From Nonomuraea sp. SYSU D8015 (GTDB lineage: Bacteria; Actinomycetota; Actinomycetes; Streptosporangiales; Streptosporangiaceae), in assembly GCF_008065375.1 (NCBI RefSeq), contig NZ_VJYI01000016.1:214843-278842 (forward strand): 64,000 nucleotides of DNA. The letters run 5' to 3'. The notes beneath the pieces are model-generated. The model saw only the letters and a list, made by a program, of their open reading frames with translations. It ran no database searches and was not told where the DNA came from. This document shows positions 34,170 through 42,995 of this stretch, in pieces (position 1 is the first letter of the stretch; each line of letters opens with the position of its first letter). The translations under genes were made by a program, and so were the position numbers.

Positions 34170-35159
34170 ATGTTCCGAAAGATCGCCGCCGTCGCCGCGG
34201 CCAGCGCGCTGGCACTCGGCCTCGCCTCCTGCGGCTCGTCAGGGTCCGGCACCTCCGCCGCGGCCCCGAGCCCCGCGGCCGCCGCGGGCGGGACCATCGC
34301 CGTCATCACGGTGGACCTGGCCAACTCCTACTGGCAGGCGGAGGCGGACACCGCCAAGACCGAGATCGAGAAGGCCGGCTACCAGGCCACGGTCAACGCC
34401 CACGGGGCCGACCCCGACAAGCAGAACCAGCTGATCGACACCGCCATCAGCAACAAGGTCAAGGCCATCATCCTCGACCCGGCCGGCGCCGACGAGTCCG
34501 TGGCCGCCGTCCAGAAGGCCACCGACGCCGGCATCCCGGTCTTCCTCGTGAATGCCGAGATCGCCAAGCAGGGCGTCGCCAAGGCGCAGATCATCTCCAA
34601 CAACGCCCAGGGCGCCACGATCGGCGCCGAGGCCTGGGTGAAGGCGATGGACGGCAAGGGCAAGTACGTCGAGCTGTTCGGCAACCCGACCGACAACAAC
34701 GCCCAGGTGCGCTCCGACGGCTACGCCGCCGTCATCTCCGCCTACCCCGACCTCAAGAAGGTCGGCCAGGAGACCGCGAACTGGGACCGCGTCCAGGGCA
34801 AGGAGAAGATGGAAGGCCTCCTGGCCGCCCACCCCGACCTCGACGGCGTCATCGCAGGCAACGACGAGATGGCCCTCGGCGCGATCGAGGCGCTCACCGA
34901 CGCCAAGAAGATCGACAAGGTGAAGGTGCTCGGCTTCGACGGCAACGCCGACGCGGTCGCGGCGGTGAAGGCCGGGACCATGGTCGCCACCGTGCTCCAG
35001 CCCATCGTCCAGGGGACGACCAACGCCGTCGCCCAGGCCGTCGAATACCTCAAGACCGGCAAGACCGGCGTCGCCGACGAGAAGCAGAGCATCGACTGCG
35101 TGCTGATCACCAAGGACAACGCCGACAAGTACAAGGGGCCGTTCGTCCTGGACAAGTGA
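34170..35159 (+). CDS. Sugar ABC transporter substrate-binding lipoprotein
   Basis: 329-residue periplasmic-binding-protein type 1 (RbsB-like) lipoprotein. The signal peptide ends in lipobox GLASC (Cys at about residue 21) and is followed by a Ser/Gly/Ala-rich linker. The mature domain starts IAVITVDLANSYWQAEADT, with ligand-site features DPAGADESVAAVQ and GNDEMALGAIEAL. Binds the substrate of the importer; a tetritol is inferred from the linked enzymes. AGAAAGG precedes the ATG. Confidence 0.95.
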   Translation: MFRKIAAVAAASALALGLASCGSSGSGTSAAAPSPAAAAGGTIAVITVDLANSYWQAEADTAKTEIEKAGYQATVNAHGADPDKQNQLIDTAISNKVKAIILDPAGADESVAAVQKATDAGIPVFLVNAEIAKQGVAKAQIISNNAQGATIGAEAWVKAMDGKGKYVELFGNPTDNNAQVRSDGYAAVISAYPDLKKVGQETANWDRVQGKEKMEGLLAAHPDLDGVIAGNDEMALGAIEALTDAKKIDKVKVLGFDGNADAVAAVKAGTMVATVLQPIVQGTTNAVAQAVEYLKTGKTGVADEKQSIDCVLITKDNADKYKGPFVLDK

Positions 35160-35182
35160 GCGCGCGCCATCCGAGCCGGGGA

Positions 35183-35232
35183 GCGGGTGCCGACCTGCCC
35201 AGAGGCCGTCGCACGCGACGGCCGGCGCCCGC
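35183..35232 (+). terminator. Two-tier hairpin between importer genes and catabolic genes
   Basis: A perfect nine-base stem (GGCCGTCGC-AC-GCGACGGCC, 35204-35223) sits inside outer arms GCGGGTGCCG (35183-35192) and CGGCGCCCGC (35223-35232). It starts 24 bases after the binding-protein stop. It is likely a partial terminator or mRNA-stabilising structure that raises importer over enzyme levels. Confidence 0.6.
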
Positions 35233-35270
35233 TTCCCCCACCCCATGAACGAGAAAGGGTCCGACAGCGA

Positions 35271-36986
35271 ATGCCGAACGGCCAGCTCAGCCCGGCCGGG
35301 CGCGCCGAAGCGCTGGCACGCCTCGCCCGCACCGAATACGACGTCCTCGTCATCGGCGGCGGCGTCACCGGAGCCGGGGCGGCCCTGGACGCGGCCGCGC
35401 GCGGGCTGTCCGTCGCCCTCGTCGAGATGCGCGACTACGCGGCCGGCACCTCCAGCCGGTCCGGCAAGCTCATCCACGGAGGGCTGCGCTATCTGGAGCG
35501 GTTCGACTTCGGGCTCGTCCGCGAGTCGCTGCGTGAACGGCGGCTCCTCCTGAAGGACCTCGCCCCGCACCTCGTCAAGCCCATCCGCTTCCTCTACCCG
35601 CTGCGCCGGCGGGTCTGGGAACGCGCCTACGTGGGCGCCGGCCTGCTGCTCTACGACACCATCGGCGGCGCCGGCGCGCTTCCCCGACACCGCCACCTGT
35701 CCCGCCGCGCGGTGCGCGGCCTCGCGCCCGGAGTGAGGCAGAGCGGGCTGATCGGCGCGATCACCTTCTACGACGCCCAGGTCGACGACGCGCGCCACAC
35801 CCTGGAACTCGTCCGCACCGCGGCGGCCCACGGCGCGGACGTCGCCTCCGCGGTCAAGGTGATCGGGCTGGAGACATCCGGCGGCGCCGTACGCGGCGCG
35901 CACGTACGGGACCTGGAGAGCGGGGAGACGTTCACCATCCGCGCCGGGCACGTGGTCAACGCCACCGGCGTCTGGACGGACGGGGTGCGCGCCCTCGCCG
36001 GCGGCAGGCCCGGCTTCAACGTGCAGGCGTCCAAGGGCGTGCACATCATGGTGCCGCGCGAGCGGATCAGGAGCGACGTCTCGCTGTTCGTCCGCGCCGA
36101 GGACAGCGTCCTGTTCGTCCGCGGCTGGCGCCGCCACTGGCTGATCGGCACCACCGACACCGCGTGGGCGGCCGGGCTCGACCATCCGGCGGCGACCTCC
36201 ACCGACCTCGACTACCTGCTGCGCAACGTGAACGCCGCCCTGGAGACCGAGCTGACCAGGGACGACATCGACGGGGTCTTCGCCGGGCTGCGCCCGCTCA
36301 TCCGCGGTGACGCCGGCACGACGAGCCGGCTCAGCCGGGAGCACGCGGTGGAGACGTCCGTCCCCGGGCTCACCACGATCGCGGGCGGTAAGTACACCAC
36401 GTACCGGATCATGGCCAGGGACGCGATCGACGCGGCCGTGAAGGGACTGGGCCGCGCGACGCCGCCGTCGCGTACCGAGAGCGTGCCCCTGCTCGGCGCC
36501 GTCGGCTACGCCGCGACCAGGGCACGGGCGGGCGAGCTCGCCGCGTCCGCCGGTCTCACCGCGGCGCAGATGGATCATCTGCTCGGCCGGTACGGCTCGC
36601 TGACCGAGGACCTGATCGCTATGATCATCGAGCGGCCGGAACTTGGGCGGCCCGTCGAGGGAGCACCGGACTACCTCCTCGCCGAGGCGGTCCACGCCGT
36701 CACCCACGAGGGCGCGCTCCACCTCGACGACGTCCTCACCCGCCGTACCCACATCGCGATCGAGACCCGCGACCGGGGAGCCGCCGCCGCGCGCGCGATC
36801 GCCCCGGTGATCGGCGCGGAGCTGGGGTGGGACGACGAGCGCGTACGGCAGGAGCTCGCCCTCTCCCTGGCCCGCATCGAGGCGGAGCTGGCCGCCCAGC
36901 GCCTGCCCGACGACGAGTCGGCCATGGCGGCCCGCGACGCCGTCAGGGACCCCCGGCTCCGAGTGGCGGACGGCGAGCGGCTGTGA
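35271..36986 (+). CDS. GlpD-like FAD-dependent polyol-phosphate dehydrogenase (rightward arm)
   Basis: 571-residue GlpD-family flavoprotein. Motifs: VLVIGGGVTGAGAALDAAAR (about 25-44), GTSSRSGKLIHGGLRYLERF, ASKGVHIMVPRE and AGGKYTTYRIMARDAID, with a C-terminal helical domain (THEGALHLDDVLTRRTHIAIE). It is the second such enzyme in the locus; the two differ in length and sequence and are probably specific for different tetritol phosphates or stereoisomers. The ATG start gives the family N-terminus. Its stop overlaps the DeoR GTG. Confidence 0.87.
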   Translation: MPNGQLSPAGRAEALARLARTEYDVLVIGGGVTGAGAALDAAARGLSVALVEMRDYAAGTSSRSGKLIHGGLRYLERFDFGLVRESLRERRLLLKDLAPHLVKPIRFLYPLRRRVWERAYVGAGLLLYDTIGGAGALPRHRHLSRRAVRGLAPGVRQSGLIGAITFYDAQVDDARHTLELVRTAAAHGADVASAVKVIGLETSGGAVRGAHVRDLESGETFTIRAGHVVNATGVWTDGVRALAGGRPGFNVQASKGVHIMVPRERIRSDVSLFVRAEDSVLFVRGWRRHWLIGTTDTAWAAGLDHPAATSTDLDYLLRNVNAALETELTRDDIDGVFAGLRPLIRGDAGTTSRLSREHAVETSVPGLTTIAGGKYTTYRIMARDAIDAAVKGLGRATPPSRTESVPLLGAVGYAATRARAGELAASAGLTAAQMDHLLGRYGSLTEDLIAMIIERPELGRPVEGAPDYLLAEAVHAVTHEGALHLDDVLTRRTHIAIETRDRGAAAARAIAPVIGAELGWDDERVRQELALSLARIEAELAAQRLPDDESAMAARDAVRDPRLRVADGERL

Positions 36987-37789
36987 CGAATCCCCCAAGT
37001 GTCCCCGACGTCGAAAGAGTGCCCGTGCGAAAGAACAGGGCTCGGCAGAGCCAGATCGCCGACCTCATCCTGGGCCAGGGGTCGATGACGGCGCAGGAAC
37101 TCGCGGAGATGTTCGGCGTCAGCGTCATGACCATCCATCGCGACCTCGACGAGCTCGAACGGCAGGGTGTCCTGCGCAAGGCGCGCGGCGTCGCCACGGC
37201 CCAGCCGAGCGGTGTCTACGAGGCCCGCGTGGCCTTCCGGCACGCTGCCGCCGTCGAGCAGAAGCGCAGGATCGCCCAGGCGGCGCTGCGCCACGTCGAG
37301 CCCGGCATGTCCGTGCTGCTCGACGACTCGACGACCGTCCTGCACATGGTGCCCGGCCTGGCGGAGTGCGCGCCGCTGCACGTCGCCACGAACTTCATGG
37401 CCGCGCTCAAGGAGCTGACCGCCCTGCCCGACATCCGCGTCATCGGGATCGGCGGCGACTACGACCCGCTGCACGACTCCTTCCAGGGCATGCACGCCAT
37501 CGAGATCATCCAGGCCATCCACGCCGACGTGCTGTTCATGTCCACTTCCGCGGTCGCCGCCGGCCACGCCTACCACCAGGAGGAGCGCATCGTGGCGTTC
37601 AAGCGCGCCATGATCGAGTCCGCCTCCGCCCGCTACCTGCTCGTCGACAGCAGCAAGCTCGACAAGACCGCGCTGCACCGGCTGTCCTCCCTGTCCGCCT
37701 TCGACCTGGTGATCACCGACTCCGATGCGAGCCCCAAGGCGATCGAGGCCCTGGAGGCGGCCGGAGCGACCGTGGAGGTGACACCATGA
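36983..37789 (+). CDS. DeoR family regulator of the rightward tetritol genes
   Basis: 268 residues with a DeoR HTH (about 20-75, MTAQELAEMFGVSVMTIHRDLDELERQGVL) and a DeoR sensor domain (LLDDSTTVLHMVP, FMSTSAVAAGHAYHQEE). A paralogue of the leftward DeoR protein. The GTG at 36983 overlaps the dehydrogenase stop (GTGA); a second GTG at 37025 preceded by GAAAGAG would remove 14 residues. Embedded in the operon, it is probably autoregulatory. Confidence 0.9.
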   Translation: MTNPPSVPDVERVPVRKNRARQSQIADLILGQGSMTAQELAEMFGVSVMTIHRDLDELERQGVLRKARGVATAQPSGVYEARVAFRHAAAVEQKRRIAQAALRHVEPGMSVLLDDSTTVLHMVPGLAECAPLHVATNFMAALKELTALPDIRVIGIGGDYDPLHDSFQGMHAIEIIQAIHADVLFMSTSAVAAGHAYHQEERIVAFKRAMIESASARYLLVDSSKLDKTALHRLSSLSAFDLVITDSDASPKAIEALEAAGATVEVTP

Positions 37790-38472
37790 CCGGCGCCCCG
37801 GCCATCGAGGGCGTCGTCTTCGACCTGGACGGCGTGATCATCGAGAGCGAGCACCTCTGGGAGGAGGTCTGGCGCGACTTCTCCGAGTCGCGGGGTCGCC
37901 CGTGGGAGCTGTCCGACACCCTGGCCGTCCAGGGCATGAGCTCGCTGGAATGGGCCGGATACCTCGCCGGCCACGTCGGCGCCCCCGGCGACGCCGACCT
38001 CGCCCGCGACCACTGCGTGACCGGGCTGGTCGGCCGCATCCGGCGCGGCGAGGCCGAGCTCCTCCCCGGCGCGCGCGAGCTGATCACCAGCGTGAGCGCC
38101 CGGGTGCCCATCGCGCTGGCGTCGTCGGCCGCCCGCCCGGCCATCGACGCGGTGCTCCACCACCACGACCTGACCGGGCTGTTCACCGCGGTCGTCTCCA
38201 GCGAGGAGGTGCCGCGCGGCAAACCGAGCCCGGACGTCTACCTCGAGGCCGTGGCCCGGCTCGGGATCAGCCCCGGCAACGGCCTCGCCGTGGAGGACTC
38301 CAGCAACGGCATCCGGGCCGCGTACGCCGCCGGCCTGCTCGTCGTCGGGATCCCCAACGCCACCTATCCGCCCCGGCCGGAGGCGGCGGCACTGGCGGAC
38401 CACCTGGCCGCCGACCACGTCGATGCCCGCGAGTTCATCCTCGCCCAGCTGTCCGAGGGAGCACGCCAGTGA
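37786..38472 (+). CDS. HAD family hydrolase (phosphatase/phosphoglucomutase-like)
   Basis: 228-residue HAD superfamily protein, subfamily IA: nucleophile motif VVFDLDGVIIESE, motif II Ser in IALASSAAR, and motif III/IV in GKPSPDVY and AVEDSSNGIRAA. The closest general type is beta-phosphoglucomutase/sugar-phosphatase (YcjU/YniC). In this operon it may dephosphorylate a dead-end or toxic tetrose/erythrulose phosphate. ATGA overlap with the DeoR gene and GTGA overlap with the kinase downstream. Confidence 0.88.
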   Translation: MTGAPAIEGVVFDLDGVIIESEHLWEEVWRDFSESRGRPWELSDTLAVQGMSSLEWAGYLAGHVGAPGDADLARDHCVTGLVGRIRRGEAELLPGARELITSVSARVPIALASSAARPAIDAVLHHHDLTGLFTAVVSSEEVPRGKPSPDVYLEAVARLGISPGNGLAVEDSSNGIRAAYAAGLLVVGIPNATYPPRPEAAALADHLAADHVDAREFILAQLSEGARQ

Positions 38473-40283
38473 CGAAGATCTACAACGACCCCGCCGAGTT
38501 CAAGAACGAGGTCATCGACGGGTTCGCCCTCGCCTACCCGGACTACGTCATGCGGGTGCCCGGTGCGTCCGGCTTCATCCGGGCCGGCGGACCGCGCCCG
38601 GGCAAGGTCAGCCTGGTCGTCGGGGGCGGCTCCGGCCACTACCCGTCGTACTCGGGGGTGACCGGCGCCGGGTTCGCCGACGGCGCCGTGCTCGGCGACG
38701 TCTTCACCTCGCCCTCGGCCGAGCAGGTCTCCCGGGTCGCGCGGGCCGCCCACGGCGGCGCCGGCCTGGTCCTGGCCTTCGGCAACTACGCCGGGGACCG
38801 GCTGAACTTCGCCGCCGCCGCCGACCGGCTGCGCGCCGAAGGCGTGGACGTCCGCATCGTGTACGTGACCGACGACATCGCCTCCGCGCCCGCCGCCGAG
38901 GTGGGCGACCGGCGCGGCATCGCCGGCACGTTCACCGTGTACAAGATCGGCGGGGCCGCCGCCGAGCGCGGGGACGACCTCGACGCGGTGGAGCGGATCA
39001 TGCGGACGGCCAACGCCCGCACGTTCTCGTTCGGCGTCGCCTTCGCCGGCTGCACCTTCCCCGGGCAGTCCACCCCGCTGTTCGCCGTGCCGGAGGGGCG
39101 GATGGACTTCGGGCTGGGCATCCATGGCGAGCCGGGCGTGCGGTCCGACGACTGGATGCCGGCCGCGAAGATCGCCTCCGCGCTGGTCGAGCCGCTGCTC
39201 GCCGAGCGCCCCGAGGGCGCGCACCGCGCCGCCGTGCTGCTCAACGGCCTCGGGGCCACCAAGTACGAGGAGTTGTTCCTGCTCTGGGGCAACGTGCGGC
39301 CGCTGCTGGCCGCCGCCGGCGTCGACCTGGTCATGCCCGAGGTCGGCGAGCTCGTCACGAGCCTGGACATGGCGGGCTGCTCGCTCTCGATCACCTGGCT
39401 GGACGACGAACTGGAGGAGCTCTGGCGGGCACCGGCCGAGACGCCCGCCTTCCGCCGCGGCGCCGTCCCCGCCGCGGCCTTCCGCCGCCACGCCGCCCCG
39501 GACCAGGCCGCTGCCCGCTTCGCCCGGCAGCAGGAGTCCGCCCCGGAGCCGGCCGCCGCTCAGGAGAAGGGCGCCGCTGCGGAGAAGGCCGTCGCCTTGG
39601 CGGAGGCCGTGGCGGCGTGGGCGGCCGAGCAGCCCGGCCCCGAGTCGGTGCGTGCCGCCGAGGTCGTCCGGGACGCGCTGCGCGCCATGACCTCCGTCGT
39701 CGCCGACCACGAGGACGAGCTCGGGCGCATCGACGCCATCGCCGGCGACGGCGACCACGGCTCCGGCATGGTCCGCGGGCTGCGCGCGGCCCAGGCGGCG
39801 GCCGAGGAGACCCGCGGAGGCGTCCGGACCGTGCTCACCGCCGCGGCCGACGCCTTCGGCGACCGGGCCGGCGGCACCTCCGGAGTGCTGTGGAGCCTGT
39901 TCCTGCGCACGATCGGCGAATCCCTCGGCAACACCGCGCCCGTCGGCCCGGCGAACCTCGCGCGGGCCGTGCGGCGGGGCGCGGAGGCGATGAAGGACTT
40001 CGGCCGCGCCGAGCTCGGCGACAAGACCATGCTGGACGCGCTGTTCCCGTTCGCCGACGCCCTCGACGCGGACCTCGCCGCCGGAGCCCGGCTCGCCGGC
40101 GCGTGGAACGCGGCCGCGGGGACCGCGGTCGACGCGGCCGCCGCCACCGCGAACCTCGTGCCCCGGATCGGCCGGGCCCGCCCGCTGGCCGAGCGCAGCG
40201 TCGGCTCCCCGGACGCCGGCGCGACGTCCATGGGCCTCATCCTCACCGCCGTCGGCGACGTGCTCGGCCGGCACTGCGGCTGA
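38469..40283 (+). CDS. DhaK-DhaL fusion kinase, erythrulose kinase candidate
   Basis: 604-residue ATP-dependent fusion. The DhaK domain (about 1-335) has GGGSGHYPSY and the covalent-binding His in GLGIHGEPGV. A Gln/Ala/Glu-rich linker (about 345-390) joins a DhaL domain (about 395-604) with the Mg-binding aspartates in IAGDGDHGSGMV and motifs GDKTMLDAL and ERSVGSPDAGA. Such DAK1-DAK2 fusions beside RpiB- and TIM-type isomerases act as L- or D-erythrulose kinases (LerK/DerK) in mycobacterial tetritol pathways; plain dihydroxyacetone kinase is the alternative. Substrate isomer cannot be read from sequence. Confidence 0.85.
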   Translation: MTKIYNDPAEFKNEVIDGFALAYPDYVMRVPGASGFIRAGGPRPGKVSLVVGGGSGHYPSYSGVTGAGFADGAVLGDVFTSPSAEQVSRVARAAHGGAGLVLAFGNYAGDRLNFAAAADRLRAEGVDVRIVYVTDDIASAPAAEVGDRRGIAGTFTVYKIGGAAAERGDDLDAVERIMRTANARTFSFGVAFAGCTFPGQSTPLFAVPEGRMDFGLGIHGEPGVRSDDWMPAAKIASALVEPLLAERPEGAHRAAVLLNGLGATKYEELFLLWGNVRPLLAAAGVDLVMPEVGELVTSLDMAGCSLSITWLDDELEELWRAPAETPAFRRGAVPAAAFRRHAAPDQAAARFARQQESAPEPAAAQEKGAAAEKAVALAEAVAAWAAEQPGPESVRAAEVVRDALRAMTSVVADHEDELGRIDAIAGDGDHGSGMVRGLRAAQAAAEETRGGVRTVLTAAADAFGDRAGGTSGVLWSLFLRTIGESLGNTAPVGPANLARAVRRGAEAMKDFGRAELGDKTMLDALFPFADALDADLAAGARLAGAWNAAAGTAVDAAAATANLVPRIGRARPLAERSVGSPDAGATSMGLILTAVGDVLGRHCG

Positions 40284-40306
40284 CCCACAGAAAGGAGACG
40301 ACTTCC

Positions 40307-40786
40307 ATGGTGTCCAAGCGCTGGCGTATGGCGATCGGCTGCGACTCCGCCGGGCTCGCCTACAAGGAGCTGATCCTGGCGGACCTGCGGGCCGACGACC
40401 GAGTGGAGTCGGTCCGCGACCTCGGCGTGCCCGCCTCCGATCCGGAGAGCGAGTCCTACGGGGAGGTCGGCATCAGGCTCGCCGAGCTCGTGGCGGCGGG
40501 GGAGATCGACCGGGGCGTCCTGATCTGCGGCACCGGCATCGGCATGGCCATCAGCGCCAACAAGGTGCCCGGGGTACGCGCCACGGTCGCCCACGACTCC
40601 TTCAGCGCCGAGCGGTCCATCCTGTCCAACAACTGCCAGGTGCTCGCGCTCGGCCAGCGGGTGATCGGGCCCGAGCTGGCCCGCCGCCTGGTCAAGGAAT
40701 GGCTGGGCTACGAGTTCGACAGCTCCTCCCCGTCGAACGAGAAGGTCGTCGTCATCACCCGCTACGAGGACCGCAGCGCGAGCTAG
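40307..40786 (+). CDS. RpiB/LacAB family isomerase, erythrulose-4-phosphate isomerase candidate
   Basis: 159-residue RpiB-family aldose-ketose isomerase. It shows AIGCDSAGLAYKE (phosphate/base region), the catalytic Cys in VLICGTGIGMAISANK, the substrate loop VRATVAHDSFSAERS and NNCQVLALGQRVIG. In tetritol pathways the RpiB homologue (EryI/DerI) converts D-erythrulose 4-phosphate to D-erythrose 4-phosphate. The neighbouring erythrulose-type kinase and FGGY kinase support that over ribose 5-phosphate. AAAGGAG lies upstream of the ATG. Confidence 0.87.
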   Translation: MVSKRWRMAIGCDSAGLAYKELILADLRADDRVESVRDLGVPASDPESESYGEVGIRLAELVAAGEIDRGVLICGTGIGMAISANKVPGVRATVAHDSFSAERSILSNNCQVLALGQRVIGPELARRLVKEWLGYEFDSSSPSNEKVVVITRYEDRSAS

Positions 40787-40798
40787 GGAGCGAGGAAC

Positions 40799-42298
40799 AT
40801 GGCCGTCTTGTGCGTCGACGCGGGCACCACCATGGTCAAGGCCGTGCTGTTCGACGAGGAGGGGCACGAACTGCGGGTCGCCCGCCAGGCGACACAGGTG
40901 CGGCGCGGCGGGCCGGGCTTCAGCGAGCAGGACATGGACGGCGTCTGGGACGCGGTCGTCTCCACCGTCCGCGCCCTCGTCCGGGCGGGCCGGGAGCCGG
41001 TGCGGACGCTCGCCTTCACCGGCCAGGGGGACGGATGCTGGCTCGTGGGACCCGACGGCCGCCCCACCGGACCCGCCATCCTGTGGAACGACGGACGGGC
41101 CTGCGACATCATCGACCGCTGGGAGGCCGGCGGGGTGCTCGACGCCGCCTTCAAGATCAACGGGAACTACGGCTTCGCCGGCACGTCCGGCGCCATCCTC
41201 GCCTGGCTGCGGGCCCACGACCGGGAGCGGCTCGACGCCTCCCACAAGGCGCTCTACTGCGGCGGCTGGCTGTTCCTGCGGCTCACCGGCGAGTACGCGG
41301 CCGAGGAGTCCGACGCCGCCTCACCCTTCCTGGACATCCGCACGCGCGCCTACGCGCCGGAAATCCTGGACCTCCTCGGCATGCCGTGGGCCGAACGCCT
41401 CCTGCCCGGCATCCGCGGCGACGGCGACCGCATCGGCCAGTTGCGGACCCTCGCGGCGGCGGAGTTGGGCCTCCCGGCCGGGCTGCCGGTGGTGATGGCG
41501 CCCTTCGACATCCCCGCCACGGCGCTCGGCATCGGCGCCGTCACCCCGGGACAGGCCTGCGTGATCCTCGGAACCACCCTCTCCATCGCGACACCCGTCG
41601 CGGCCGTGGACACCTCCTGCACCCCATCCGGGATGACCCTGCCCTCCGGCGTGCCCGGAGGATACCTGCGCTCACTCGCCGCCATGGCCGGGATCGAGGC
41701 CATCGGCTGGGGGATGGACCTGATGGGGCTCGGCGAACCCGGCGGCATCTCCGACCTCGCGCAGGCCGCCGATCCCGGCGCGGACGGCCTCTTCTTCCAC
41801 CCCTACCTCAGCCCCGCGGGCGAGCGCGCCCCGTTCCGCGACACCCGCGCCCGAGGCTCGCTGAGCGGGCTCACCTTCGAGCACACCAAGGCCCATATCA
41901 CCCGCGCCATGCTGGAAGGGATGAGCTACGTCGTCCGCGAATGCCTGGAGTGCTCCGGCGCGCACGCCACCGAGCTGCGGATCACGGGCGGCGGCGCGAA
42001 CAGCGACTTCTGGTGCCGGCTGCTCGCCGACGTCACCGGCGTGCCCACGATGCGGTCCGCCGACACCGAGCTCGGTGCCAAGGGCGCGTTCATCGCCGCG
42101 CTGGTCGCCACCGGAGCCGAGCCCTCCGTGCGGGCCGCGGTGGAGCGGCACGTGCGGCCGCGCGACGTCTTCGAGCCCGACGACAAACGCTCCGCGCTGT
42201 ACGACGACCTGTACGGCGACTTCCTGACCCTGCGCGACGGCGCCAGGATCCACTGGAACCGCCTGGCCGTGTCCCGCGCGCGTTGCCGGGGAGACTGA
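40799..42298 (+). CDS. eryA: FGGY-family kinase, probable erythritol kinase (rightward arm)
   Basis: 499-residue FGGY kinase. The N-terminal loop CVDAGTTMVKAVLFDEEG and AFTGQGDGCWLVGPDGRP are close to erythritol kinase EryA, which has QGDGTWLV at this place; the C-terminal motif is ITGGGANSDFWCRLLAD. The catalytic Asp is probably in APFDIPATALGIG. Predicted to phosphorylate erythritol (or a stereoisomer) to the 4-phosphate. AGGAAC precedes the ATG. Last gene of the rightward operon. The gene symbol is by resemblance and context. Confidence 0.8.
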   Translation: MAVLCVDAGTTMVKAVLFDEEGHELRVARQATQVRRGGPGFSEQDMDGVWDAVVSTVRALVRAGREPVRTLAFTGQGDGCWLVGPDGRPTGPAILWNDGRACDIIDRWEAGGVLDAAFKINGNYGFAGTSGAILAWLRAHDRERLDASHKALYCGGWLFLRLTGEYAAEESDAASPFLDIRTRAYAPEILDLLGMPWAERLLPGIRGDGDRIGQLRTLAAAELGLPAGLPVVMAPFDIPATALGIGAVTPGQACVILGTTLSIATPVAAVDTSCTPSGMTLPSGVPGGYLRSLAAMAGIEAIGWGMDLMGLGEPGGISDLAQAADPGADGLFFHPYLSPAGERAPFRDTRARGSLSGLTFEHTKAHITRAMLEGMSYVVRECLECSGAHATELRITGGGANSDFWCRLLADVTGVPTMRSADTELGAKGAFIAALVATGAEPSVRAAVERHVRPRDVFEPDDKRSALYDDLYGDFLTLRDGARIHWNRLAVSRARCRGD

Positions 42299-42316
42299 GC
42301 CGTCCCAGACGCGGGA

Positions 42317-42865
42317 TCAGAGGCCCCAGTCACAGACGTGACTGGCCCGGGCGGCATGCCACTTGATCAACGCCGGCATCTCGCCGTCCACCGGCTCTTC
42401 GTCGTAGTCCTCCGACACGTCGGGCGTCTGCGGCGAGGGGTCGACCTCCACGGTCTGAGCACCCCACCACCGTTCCACCCGCACCGGGATCGGCCAGTCC
42501 TCGTCGGGGACGGCGTCACAGTCGGTCACCTGGTAGACGAGCTCCACGTGCACCTTCTCCCCGGCCTCGAGCGTGTGCGGGAATCGGGGCCCGTCCGTCT
42601 TGACCAGCCGCATGAAAGAGCCGCTGCGCCCCACGCCCGTGATCGTGACCGCCGTCCAGCCGGCGTTCCTGATGTCGAAGCGCATGCTGACGGTCCGATC
42701 GGCGGAGTCGGAGAAGCCGCCGCCGGACTCCGTCGTGTCGGCCAGGAGGCGGGCGGTCGGAAAACCCGCCGAGCGCGCGAGTGACACCGCGATCAGCACG
42801 AGGGCCGGCACGGCCGCGAGCAGCAGCACCCACCGTAACCTCACACGCCTGGTCAGGTCGCCCAC
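42317..42865 (-). CDS. Single-pass membrane protein, unknown function
   Basis: About 182 residues from the GTG of GDLTRRVRLRW. The membrane helix lies at about residues 12-30 (VLLLAAVPALVLIAVSLA), followed by an extracytoplasmic beta-rich domain (MRFDIRNAGWTAVTITGVGR; AGEKVHVELVYQVTDCDAVP) and an acidic C-terminus. The 'FDIRNAG...VTITGVG' pattern suggests an immunoglobulin-like fold. A longer form starting at 42916 is possible. Convergent with the preceding kinase gene. Confidence 0.7.
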   Translation of the reverse strand: MGDLTRRVRLRWVLLLAAVPALVLIAVSLARSAGFPTARLLADTTESGGGFSDSADRTVSMRFDIRNAGWTAVTITGVGRSGSFMRLVKTDGPRFPHTLEAGEKVHVELVYQVTDCDAVPDEDWPIPVRVERWWGAQTVEVDPSPQTPDVSEDYDEEPVDGEMPALIKWHAARASHVCDWGL

Positions 42866-42995
42866 CCTCGGATCATCGCATACAAACGACCGCCGGCTCG
42901 AAGATCGAGGCGTCACCAGGCCCGGACCCAGGGCTCCCCGGGCATCACGCGCGGCGCCCTCGGCCGGTCTCGCAGCCGAGGGCGCGGGGTGAAGA

